A DNA stretch of 6,462 nt. It comes from Pseudomonadota bacterium (GTDB lineage: Bacteria > Pseudomonadota > Gammaproteobacteria > Pseudomonadales > UBA5518). The DNA is taken from NCBI GenBank assembly GCA_022705125.1, contig JAKJFB010000147.1, forward strand, positions 316 through 6,777, in the 5' to 3' direction. The notes below the pieces were generated by a model, which worked only from the letters and a program-made list of their open reading frames with translations, did no database searches and had not been told where the DNA came from. The position numbers and the translations under genes were made by a program. Shown here piece after piece: positions 1 to 5,242 of this stretch; the stretch's first letter is position 1, and every line of letters begins with the position of its first letter.

Positions 1-1250
1 TCGAAGCCGCAGCCGTCGTCCAGCACCTGCAGCGCCAAACCGTCCGACCTGATCGCCAGGCGCAGCGTCACGTGCAGGGCCCGCGCATGGCGGCCGGTGT
101 TGGTCAGGGCCTCCTGCGCGATGCGGTAGAGCGCAAGTGCCGTCTGCGCGGGCACATCGGGCAGGGCATCGGGCAGCTCGATCGCGAGCCGGCCGCCCTG
201 TTCGCCGATGTCGCCGCTGTCGGGCAGGGCGCGCAGCGCTTCGAGCAGGCCGAGCTCGGACAGCAGCGGCGGACGCAGGCCGGCCACCACCTTGCGCTTG
301 AGCGCGATGCCCTGGTTCAAGGTGTCGAGCAGGCGGTCGAAGCGGCTGCGCATCGGCGCCACGGTGTCGGCCGGAAGCTTGCGCGCGATCCAGGCGGCGT
401 CGAGCTTGGCGGCGGTGAGCAAGGCGCCGAGTTCGTCGTGCAGCTCGCGCGCGAGGCGCGCCTGCTCGGCCTCGCGCGCATTGGTCAGGTAGGTCGCCAG
501 GCTGCTCAGTTCCTCGGTGCGGTGGGCGACTTCGGTGTGCAGGCGCTCGTTCTCGGAGCGCAGCAACTGCGCCATGCGTTCGCGCAGGCGGTCCTGGCGG
601 TAGAGCACCACGACCAGCACCAGCAGCAGCGCCAGCACGCTCGCGCCGAGCACCCGGTTCATCGTGCGCGCGTCGCCAAAGCGTGCGAAGGCGCCATCCT
701 GGGTGGCGTCGATCTCGGCCTGGGTTGCGGTACGCAGGGCGAGGATGCGGGTGCGGATGTCGTCGGTGACCTGCTTGCCGGTGCCGCCGTCGGGCTGGTC
801 GGCGCCGGGCGGAACCCCGCGTTCGATCGCCTGCGTGAGCAGGCTCCAGCGCATGTCGATCAGCAGCGCCAGGTGGTCGACGGTCTCGTGCTGGCGCTCG
901 TCCGCCCAGGTGTCGGCGCGCAAGGCTGCGAGCGTGCTTTCCAGCGCGGCCTGGCCGTCCTGGTAAGGCCTCAGGTAGACCGGGTTCTGCGTCAGCAGGT
1001 AGCCGCGCACGCTCGACTCGGCGTCGAGCATCTGCAGCAGCAGGGTGTCGAGGTGATGCAGGCGCACCGAGCGCGCGCGCAGATCCTCCAGCGCGACGCG
1101 GCTCGACTCGGACTGCCACTGGCCGGCGAGCAGCCACGCCAGCCCGAGCACGAAGCTCAGCAGCAGCACGGCGATCAGGCGCCCCGCGCGCGGGTGCGGC
1201 AGGCGGGATGGGGCGGGGGGCAAGGGCAGAGGCTCCGGATCGGCATTCAT
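1..1250 (-). CDS. NarX/LiaS-type sensor histidine kinase with CHASE3-like sensor, 3' end cut by window
   Basis: Inner-membrane sensor kinase expected to autophosphorylate on histidine and pass phosphate to a NarL/LuxR-type response regulator. The frame stays open for 416 codons from ATG 1250 to the left edge. A proline-rich N-terminus is followed by TM1 (about residues 25-43) and a mostly helical periplasmic sensor (about 50-195) with a CHASE3-like signature, DAESSVRGYLLTQNP at 76-90. TM2 is about 200-217, then a charged coiled-coil linker (218-250). The HisKA_3 dimerisation domain has RELHDELG with H271 as phospho-acceptor. The HATPase_c domain starts near 370, with the N box QEALTN (N384) and the G1 box DDGCGF (411-416); the remainder is outside. 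The start is supported by an in-frame TAG 12 bases upstream and a GGACAGG ribosome site. No partner regulator is visible; it could lie beyond base 1. The stimulus is unknown. Family assignment is firm. Confidence 0.93.
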   Translation of the reverse strand, partial: MNADPEPLPLPPAPSRLPHPRAGRLIAVLLLSFVLGLAWLLAGQWQSESSRVALEDLRARSVRLHHLDTLLLQMLDAESSVRGYLLTQNPVYLRPYQDGQAALESTLAALRADTWADERQHETVDHLALLIDMRWSLLTQAIERGVPPGADQPDGGTGKQVTDDIRTRILALRTATQAEIDATQDGAFARFGDARTMNRVLGASVLALLLVLVVVLYRQDRLRERMAQLLRSENERLHTEVAHRTEELSSLATYLTNAREAEQARLARELHDELGALLTAAKLDAAWIARKLPADTVAPMRSRFDRLLDTLNQGIALKRKVVAGLRPPLLSELGLLEALRALPDSGDIGEQGGRLAIELPDALPDVPAQTALALYRIAQEALTNTGRHARALHVTLRLAIRSDGLALQVLDDGCGF

Positions 1251-1360
1251 GAACCTGTCCTATCCTGGCCCACGCCTGCGGGCTTGTCCGCAGCATGGGG
1301 CGGCAGCGCGCACGGCCCCGGGCGCGGGCTAGCGTGGAAACGGGGCTGCGGCGCGGTCGG

Positions 1361-1395
1361 GTTCCCGATGGCGGGCAAGCCCGCCCCACGGGAAC
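1361..1395. repeat. Bipartite palindrome, REP-like hairpin
   Basis: Two nested inverted repeats share one centre. The outer arms are GTTCCCG (1361-1367) and CGGGAAC (1389-1395). The inner arms are GGCGGGC (1370-1376) and GCCCGCC (1379-1385), separated by AA. Only two or three bases on each side are unpaired between inner and outer arms. The core GCGGGCAAGCCCGC resembles the REP-type intergenic palindromes common in GC-rich proteobacteria. It lies between the BON-domain gene and the kinase gene, both on the minus strand, so it may end or attenuate transcription or protect the 3' end of the BON mRNA. No T-tract follows. Confidence 0.6.
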
Positions 1396-1400
1396 CTCCA

Positions 1401-1421
1401 GTCCCCGCTTCGGGCGGGGGC
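1401..1421 (-). terminator. GC-rich hairpin just after the BON-domain gene
   Basis: CCCCGC (1403-1408) and GCGGGG (1414-1419) form a perfect 6-bp stem around TTCGG, extendable by a G-T and a G-C pair to 1401-1421. It begins 15 bases past the stop codon of the BON-domain gene on the minus strand. No U-run follows, so it is at best a weak or Rho-assisted terminator, or an mRNA-stabilising hairpin. Confidence 0.35.
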
Positions 1422-1435
1422 TGCGGCGCGCGTCC

Positions 1436-1747
1436 TCAAGGACGGATCACGATGTCGTTCTTCACCGACTTCACGCCCGGGGTGGTGCGCGCGATCTCGA
1501 CCGCGCGGTTGCGCTCGGCGGTGCTCTTGGCGAAGCCGGACAACTGCACCGTGCCCTTGAGCGTCTCCACGCTGATCGACATGGCGCTGACGGTCGGGTC
1601 TTCGGCGAACTTCGCCTTCACGCGCGTGGTCACGGTGGCGTCGTCGACGTATTCGCCGACCGTGGATTGGTCGCGGGTGACGGCGCAGCCGACGGCGGTG
1701 AAGGCGAGCAGGCCGGACAGGGCGAGGGTGGCGGCGGTGTGTTTCAT
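1436..1747 (-). CDS. Small BON-domain lipoprotein (OsmY/DolP-like)
   Basis: A 103-residue protein with a signal peptide: MKHTAAT, a hydrophobic core at about 7-19, then the lipobox-like AVGC with C21 as the probable lipidated cysteine. The mature part is almost entirely one BON domain (about 33-101). It has the expected alternation: a helix (DDATVTTRVKAKF), a strand (ISVETLKGTVQLSG) with the conserved central glycine, a helix (TAERNRAVEIA), and the ending PGVKSVKNDIVI. BON domains are associated with phospholipid binding and envelope-stress proteins such as OsmY and DolP, so a periplasmic or outer-membrane-anchored role in envelope integrity is likely. OsmY has two BON domains; this has one. 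The start is supported by an AGGAGA ribosome site about 8 bases upstream. The residue three before the cysteine is alanine, not the preferred leucine, so lipidation is probable but not certain. Confidence 0.9.
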   Translation of the reverse strand: MKHTAATLALSGLLAFTAVGCAVTRDQSTVGEYVDDATVTTRVKAKFAEDPTVSAMSISVETLKGTVQLSGFAKSTAERNRAVEIARTTPGVKSVKNDIVIRP

Positions 1748-1809
1748 GGCGGGTCTCCTGAGGGTTGTCGTGTCTTGGCGGGTCGGTCCCGCGAGTGGGT
1801 TGCAACTCC

Positions 1810-1815
1810 ACTATA
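1810..1815 (-). promoter_or_regulatory. Possible -10 box for the BON-domain gene
   Basis: Read on the minus strand this is TATAGT (5 of 6 matches to TATAAT), about 62 bases before the BON start codon, in otherwise very GC-rich sequence. No convincing -35 lies at the right distance, so this is tentative. Confidence 0.25.
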
Positions 1816-1970
1816 GGCGCGACTTCCTGCGGGCGTTGTCCGACGAGGCGGAAAACCGTGTAGGACGATTCCGTCACCTTCCCGTCGGGGGATGCCGATC
1901 ATCGCGTGCCGGGGCGCTCGCCCGCGTCGCGCGGGAGCCTCCCGCGCATGCGCAGGCCGCCGTCCTGCGC

Positions 1971-2006
1971 AGGGCGGACCGCCCGGCGACGGTCCGCGTC
2001 CGCCCT
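1971..2006 (-). terminator. Inverted repeat at the end of the ferritin-like gene
   Basis: Nine-base arms AGGGCGGAC (1971-1979) and GTCCGCCCT (1998-2006) are perfectly complementary around an 18-base loop. The right arm touches the last base of the ferritin-like gene's stop codon. An alternative fold pairs GGACCG with CGGTCC inside the same stretch. The position immediately after a stop codon fits a terminator or 3'-end-stabilising hairpin on the minus strand. There is no U-run. Confidence 0.4.
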
Positions 2007-2461
2007 CAGGGCCGCTGCGTCTGCGCGATCATCTTGTCGAGCGCCATCGTGTGGTCCGCCTCCTCGGTGGCGAACTCCATGGCCAGCGTCTTGATCTCCG
2101 GGTCGGTGCTGGTCTCGGAGACGGTGCGGTAGAAATTCATCGCGCGCGCCTCGTTCTCGCGCGCGTATTCCAGCGCCTGCCAGGCGTTCATGGTGTAGTC
2201 GAAGGCGTCCTCGTCGCCGACCTCGGTGGGCGCGACCCAGCGGTATTGCCAGGACTTGAGCCGCGGCAGCTCGTGGCCGGTGGCGCGCTCGACGATCGAG
2301 TCGCCGTGCATGTTGGAGTAGCGCACCATGTCGCGGAACAGCGAGGCGACCTCGAGGTTGTTGTGCGCCTCCATCATGTCGGCCAGTTCGAGGTAGCGTT
2401 CGGCGGCCTCGCGCTCCATGGCGATCGCGTGGGCGAGAAATTCGGGCATCGTGTAAGACAT
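2006..2461 (-). CDS. Rubrerythrin/ferritin-like family protein
   Basis: A 151-residue all-helical, soluble protein of the ferritin-like (rubrerythrin) superfamily, whose members bind a di-iron centre in a four-helix bundle and handle peroxide or iron. Helix 1 carries E18 in EREAAERY and helix 3 carries E102/E104 in ARENEARAMNFY. Helix 4 has the classic ExxH pair E134-H137 in EEADH. Helix 2 keeps H52 (VRYSNMH), but the position three before it, normally glutamate, is S49. The metal site may therefore be altered, or use another residue. No rubredoxin domain with CxxC motifs follows, so it is not full rubrerythrin. The start is secure: AGGAGGA lies 6 bases upstream. It is the first visible gene on the minus strand; a palindrome (2507-2517) sits in its leader. 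The substrate and role (peroxide defence or iron handling) cannot be decided from sequence. Confidence 0.82.
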   Translation of the reverse strand: MSYTMPEFLAHAIAMEREAAERYLELADMMEAHNNLEVASLFRDMVRYSNMHGDSIVERATGHELPRLKSWQYRWVAPTEVGDEDAFDYTMNAWQALEYARENEARAMNFYRTVSETSTDPEIKTLAMEFATEEADHTMALDKMIAQTQRP

Positions 2462-2496
2462 GGTCGTCCTCCTGGAATCGTGTCGTTTTGTTTGGC

Positions 2497-2518
2497 TTCA
2501 CATATATCACGTCGTGAA
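2497..2518. promoter_or_regulatory. Palindromic candidate operator upstream of the ferritin-like gene
   Basis: TCACG-T-CGTGA (2507-2517) is a perfect 11-base palindrome. A second pair, TTCAC (2497-2501) and GTGAA (2514-2518), encloses an AT-rich TATAT core. It lies 36-57 bases before the ferritin-like start codon in an unusually AT-rich island, where a minus-strand -10 such as TATATG could sit. It may be a regulator site controlling that gene. I cannot assign it to a known regulator family, and no good -35 was found. Confidence 0.35.
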
Positions 2519-2747
2519 ACGGACGACAGGCTATACGCCGACGGTCTGCTTGTCTCGCCGCAGCGCACAAGGGGGGCCACGCACACACCGAAACCGGCTG
2601 TCGTCCATCTTCGTCAAGGCCGTCGCCCGGGCATCGGTCGTCGATGCACGCGCCGGAACGACCTCGCCCCCGCACTGGCCCGCACCCGCATGCCGTCTTG
2701 TGCCACTTGGCGCAGCTTCACCGTTGGAGAGCCTGTTGATGCCGTGC
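2519..2747. other. Intergenic stretch without recognised features
   Basis: This lies between the leader of the minus-strand ferritin-like gene and the promoter of the plus-strand antitoxin. Open frames cross it on both strands, but none has a recognisable protein signature or ribosome site with a start. I see no RNA gene. It may be ancestral intergenic DNA or decayed sequence left by past insertions. Confidence 0.4.
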
Positions 2748-2775
2748 TTGATTCCCTTGTGAACTGGTCTATAAA
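2748..2775 (+). promoter_or_regulatory. Predicted sigma-70 promoter of the toxin-antitoxin operon
   Basis: A -35 box TTGATT (2748-2753, 4 of 6 matches) and a -10 box TATAAA (2770-2775, 5 of 6 matches) are separated by 16 bases. Transcription would start near 2782, about 20 bases before the antitoxin ATG. The -10 box lies inside the tandem repeat annotated at 2762-2785, so a repressor bound there would block polymerase. Confidence 0.5.
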
Positions 2776-2785
2776 CTGGTCTATG
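2762..2785 (+). repeat. Two tandem 12-bp repeats, probable antitoxin operator
   Basis: AACTGGTCTATA (2762-2773) is followed directly by AACTGGTCTATG (2774-2785): eleven of twelve bases are identical with a 12-base period. Phd/YefM antitoxins, alone or bound to the toxin, typically repress their own promoter by binding short repeats over the -10 region or start site. The placement here, overlapping the predicted -10 and ending 6 bases before the ribosome site, matches that arrangement. Phd operators are more often palindromic, so the direct-repeat form is slightly unusual. Confidence 0.55.
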
Positions 2786-2801
2786 GCAACCGGAGAACGT
2801 G

Positions 2802-3047
2802 ATGAATCTTGAAATCGGCTCATACGAGGCCAAGACCAAACTGCCCGAACTGCTCCGCGGCGTGCAGGCGGGCAAGCGCTACACCATCACCCTGCGTGGC
2901 GAGCCCATCGCCGACCTGATACCGGCTGAAGGCGCCAAGCAAGCGGATGCCGCCGCGGCCGTCGATGCGATGCGCCAGTTCATGCGCGTGGCACCCGCCG
3001 TCGAGGGGATCGACATCAAGGCGCTGATCAACGAGGGGCGGGCATGA
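2802..3047 (+). CDS. Phd/YefM-family antitoxin
   Basis: An 81-residue antitoxin expected to neutralise the PIN toxin encoded next and to repress the operon. The N-terminal DNA-binding fold carries the family pattern: EIGSYEAKTKLPELLRGVQ (about 4-22), then a GKRYTITLRGEPIADLIP strand segment (about 24-41). The C-terminal tail (about 50-81, ending DIKALINEGRA) is the expected toxin-binding part. I chose ATG 2802 over the GTG at 2799 because GGAGA (2792-2796) is 5 bases from the ATG but too close to the GTG. The stop codon overlaps the toxin start in ATGA, giving translational coupling. Family membership is clear. Pairing with a VapC-type toxin makes this a mixed phd-vapC module, a common combination. 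Confidence 0.92.
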   Translation: MNLEIGSYEAKTKLPELLRGVQAGKRYTITLRGEPIADLIPAEGAKQADAAAAVDAMRQFMRVAPAVEGIDIKALINEGRA

Positions 3048-3469
3048 GCTTCGTGCTCGATAACTCGGTGGCGATGTGCTGGCTGCTGGCCAATGGCAAG
3101 CCGGCCGATGTGGCGTACGCCGAGGCCGTGCTCGATGCGCTGCGTGAGCAGCAGGCGCTGGTCCCATCGCTGTGGGCGCTCGAGGCCAGCAACGTGATCG
3201 CCCGGGCCGAGGCCAAGGGGCTGCTCACCGAGGCACGCTCGCAGGCCTTCGTCGTCCTCCTGCAGCGACTGAACATCGCGACCGATCCGGCCACGGCCGC
3301 CCACGCCTTGGGTGACACCCTGCACCTGGCCCGGCGTCACAAGCTATCGGCGTACGACGCGGCCTATCTGGAGCTGGCCCTGCGAACCGGCCTGCCGCTC
3401 GCGACCCTGGACGCAGATCTCAAGAAGGCGGCGCAGGCCGCGGGCGTGGAGGCGTTCGCCCCGAACTGA
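3044..3469 (+). CDS. vapC: VapC-type PIN-domain ribonuclease toxin
   Basis: A 141-residue toxin of the VapC family, Mg2+-dependent endoribonucleases that typically cleave tRNA or rRNA and stop translation. The PIN-domain acidic residues are all present: D6 in FVLDNSV, E47 in ALEASNV, D105 in SAYDAAYLELA and D123 in LATLDADL. The protein has the usual length and looks intact and active. It begins within the antitoxin stop codon (ATGA), so the two are co-translated, and the antitoxin should be made first. No terminator is obvious after it. The target RNA cannot be predicted from sequence. The module lies directly beside decayed and mobile DNA, as toxin-antitoxin modules often do. Confidence 0.93.
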   Translation: MSFVLDNSVAMCWLLANGKPADVAYAEAVLDALREQQALVPSLWALEASNVIARAEAKGLLTEARSQAFVVLLQRLNIATDPATAAHALGDTLHLARRHKLSAYDAAYLELALRTGLPLATLDADLKKAAQAAGVEAFAPN

Positions 3470-3729
3470 CCGGGTGCCGAGCCGTCGCCCTTGTAGCGGA
3501 GGGGCTGATCGGCGATGGCCGTGAAGTTGTCCAACGTGGCTTCGAGACGAAGTTCGTCGAGCAAGTTGACCTCGATTTCCCTGGGGGGAGGCTGACAGAA
3601 GCAGCGCCCCGAGTGAAGTGGGCGTGAGTATCGCTAGTATCCGGGGGGGAGAAGGGCGGCTCGGCAAAGTCCGGGGGCTGACACAATCGGCCATCAAGAG
3701 ACATAGCGGCTCAGTAATTTCGCCGAACG

Positions 3730-3857
3730 CGAACGGCAGGTTACTGATCCTGGTCCGGTTGGCGGTCTCTCGTCGGCCTCGGACAAGTCATCGGCCTGAG
3801 GGGCCGTTGAACCTGCAGTGCGCGTCGGTCGGCAATGCGCCGGTCACCTGCCGTTCG
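3730..3857. repeat. Separated 12-bp inverted repeat
   Basis: CGAACGGCAGGT (3730-3741) and its exact reverse complement ACCTGCCGTTCG (3846-3857) face each other across 104 bases with no coding signature. They could be ends of a small non-autonomous element, or two copies of a dispersed intergenic repeat in opposite orientation. The interior shows no further symmetry that I could find. Confidence 0.35.
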
Positions 3858-3867
3858 TTCGCGTGTC

Positions 3868-3882
3868 GCGGTCAATGACCGC
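3868..3882. repeat. 15-base palindrome
   Basis: GCGGTCA and TGACCGC are perfect 7-base arms around a single A. The palindrome is eleven bases past the right arm of the inverted repeat at 3846-3857. It could be a protein-binding site or part of a decayed mobile-element end. No gene nearby gives it a role. Confidence 0.35.
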
Positions 3883-3989
3883 TTGTCACTTCCGCCTACA
3901 GCCGGATCCGACCCATAGTGCGTTCAGTTGCGCTCGCAAGTCCGCGCCGCGTCTCTGGACAGACGCAGAGTGTGCTCCACGCACCTACT

Positions 3990-5013
3990 GTGGGATACTT
4001 ACTAACAAGTACGTTGGTTAGCGAACATTGACCAATCCCCGCATGCGATAATTGCGCATGGAAAAAAGAGACGGTCGCTCCCTGTCGCATGCCACGCTCG
4101 AAGAGATTCGGATTCGGGCAGTGCAACGTGTTGAAGCGGGCGAGTCGCCCGAAGTGGTGGTCAAGGCGCTGGGGTTTTCGCGCCCTCGAATCTATGAGTG
4201 GCTGGCGCTGTACCGCGAAGGCGGGCTCGACGCGCTGCGCGCCAAGCCCGTGCCGGGCGCCAAGCCCAAGCTCGAGGGCAAGGCGCTCGATTGGCTGTAC
4301 CGCACGATCACGCTGTCGAACCCGCAGCAGTTCAAGTTTGACTTTGCGCTGTGGACGCGGGCGATGGTTCGGGAGCTGATCCGCACCCAGTTCAAGGTGG
4401 CGATGTCGGAGGTGAGCGTCGGACGCCTGCTGCGCAAGCTGGGGCTGTCGCCGCAACGGCCGCTGATGCGCGCCTACCAGCGCGACCCGGCACTTGTCAC
4501 CGACTGGATCAAGAACGAGTTTCCGCGCATTCGCGCCGAGGCCAAGGCGGTCGGGGCAGAGATCTTCTTCGGCGACGAGGCCGCGGTGCGTTCGGACTAC
4601 CAAACCGGCACGACTTGGGCGCCGGTGGGTGTGACGCCGGTGGTGAAGACGACCGGGGCACGCTTCAAGCTCAATCTGATCTCGGCCATCAGCCCGAAGG
4701 GGCAGTTGCGATTCATGTGCACCGAGGGGAACGTCACTGCGGACGTCTTCATCGAGTTTCTGAAGCGCCTCATGCAGGGCGCAATGCGGCCGATTTTCTT
4801 GGTTGTCGATGGCCATCCATTGCATCGCAGCGCCAAGGTCCGAAAGTTCGTCGAAGGACTCGACGGCAAACTGCGGCTGTTCCGGCTGTCGGCCTACTCG
4901 CCCGATCTCAATCCCGACGAGCACGTCTGGGCGGATCTGAAAAGCCACAAGCTGGGCCGCAGCATCATCAAGAGGCCCGAGCAGATGAAGAAACTCGCGC
5001 TGCGCTTAATGCG
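3990..5013 (+). mobile_element. IS630-family insertion sequence, right part missing (boundaries approximate)
   Basis: Defined by the IS630-type transposase (4058 onward). The left boundary is a guess: from about 3990 the sequence becomes AT-richer and carries short inverted motifs, such as CTAAC (4002-4006) and GTTAG (4017-4021), as expected of an element end. The right terminal inverted repeat is absent because the coding sequence is interrupted around 5010-5016 by the left end of an IS21-family element. The left terminal repeat and the TA target duplication therefore cannot be checked here. The missing right part may lie beyond the far end of the IS21 element, outside this window. Confidence 0.65.
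4042..4060 (+). promoter_or_regulatory. Extended -10 box and start-codon hairpin of the IS630 transposase
   Basis: TGC-GATAAT (4044-4052) reads as an extended -10 box. Transcription would begin 6-8 bases later, at or next to the ATG at 4058, giving a leaderless mRNA; no ribosome site precedes the ATG. The same bases form an inverted repeat, CATGCG (4042-4047) with CGCATG (4055-4060). A transcript entering from outside would thus fold the start codon into a stem. No -35 box is at the right distance. Confidence 0.4.
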
Positions 5014-5035
5014 TGCGTATTCCGGCCCAACGTGA
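4058..5035 (+). pseudogene. IS630-family transposase, C-terminus replaced at IS21 insertion
   Basis: DDE transposase that would cut and move its own element into TA targets. From ATG 4058 it has 325 residues. The N-terminal helix-turn-helix domain (about 10-62) includes VVVKALGFSRPRIYEWLALYR, a winged-helix-like linker follows, and the DDE domain starts near 165. All three catalytic acids are present: D173 in FFGDEAAV, D251 in LVVDGHP and E288 in SPDLNPDEHVW. The last native residues are about RLMRA (316-320). The tail YSGPT comes from the IS21 end, and the usual IS630 C-terminal segment (about 20-25 residues after the RLMRA helix) is absent. The frame is otherwise unbroken, so the interruption looks recent. 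An alternative start TTG 4052 is less likely. Activity is doubtful, and without a right end the element should be immobile by itself. Confidence 0.85.
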
Positions 5036-5165
5036 CCGCTGATTCCGAGAAGGGTGTGACCGGTGATTCCGAGGCTGTGACCGGCGATTCCGATTTGATC
5101 GTGACCGATTTGGGCCGCCGTCGGAATCACCGGTCACGTTGTCGGAATCGTCGGTCACGATCAAA
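5032..5165. repeat. Multiple IS21 terminal motifs in both orientations
   Basis: A 17-base motif of the form GTGACCGSYGATTCCGA occurs in direct orientation at 5032-5048, 5056-5072 and 5077-5093. A partial copy, GTGACCGATTTG, is at 5101-5112. It occurs inverted at 5121-5137 and 5142-5158. Start-to-start spacing is 24, 21 and 24 bases for the direct set and 21 for the inverted pair, roughly two helical turns. TTTGATCGTGACCGA (5094-5108) has a perfect 15-base inverted partner at 5151-5165. IS21 elements carry repeated transposase-binding sites at their ends, so these are probably IstA sites. Confidence 0.85.
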
Positions 5166-5213
5166 CCGGAACGGCCTGTGCGGCCAGCGTGGCAACCACC
5201 TTTGTTGCGGCTA

Positions 5214-5241
5214 CCCTCGCGCGCTTTGCGCGGAGCGAGGG
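5214..5241 (+). promoter_or_regulatory. Hairpin covering the istA ribosome-binding site
   Basis: CCCTCGC (5214-5220) pairs perfectly with GCGAGGG (5235-5241). Inside, GCGC (5221-5224) pairs with GCGC (5228-5231) around TTT, leaving GGA (5232-5234) as a bulge. The Shine-Dalgarno GGAG (5232-5235) lies in this structure, and the stem ends one base before ATG 5243. Such structures commonly keep transposase synthesis low. Confidence 0.5.
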
Positions 5242-5242
5242 G

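Larger units (their letters stand above)
3470..4057. other. Gene-poor spacer between the toxin gene and the IS630 transposase
   Basis: No intact gene is visible in these 588 bases. Three things stand out. First, a minus-strand frame from about 3590 down to 3475 has strongly GC-biased third positions and looks like a gene remnant. Second, 12-base inverted repeats (3730-3741 and 3846-3857) and a separate 15-base palindrome (3868-3882) occur. Third, from about 3990 the composition turns AT-richer with short inverted repeats, probably the left end of the IS630 element. The rest looks like decayed intergenic DNA. Confidence 0.55.

Noticed and set aside
72..2132. A very long plus-strand open frame (686 codons) opposite the kinase, BON and ferritin-like genes
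   Set aside because: It is an antisense shadow in high-GC DNA: it spans three well-recognised minus-strand genes and their intergenic regions, and its translation is low-complexity without a family signature.
2892..3345. Minus-strand open frames opposite the toxin-antitoxin genes
   Set aside because: They lack family signatures, whereas the plus-strand frames are clear Phd and PIN-domain proteins with a typical ATGA overlap.
3896..4948. A 350-codon minus-strand open frame opposite the IS630 transposase
   Set aside because: The plus-strand frame has a full DDE transposase signature; the opposite frame has none and no ribosome site.
5056..5158. Regularly spaced short repeats that might suggest a CRISPR array or plasmid iterons
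   Set aside because: Units are 17 bp with 4-8 base gaps and switch orientation, with no spacers of uniform length. Their position directly before istA identifies them as IS21 terminal sites.
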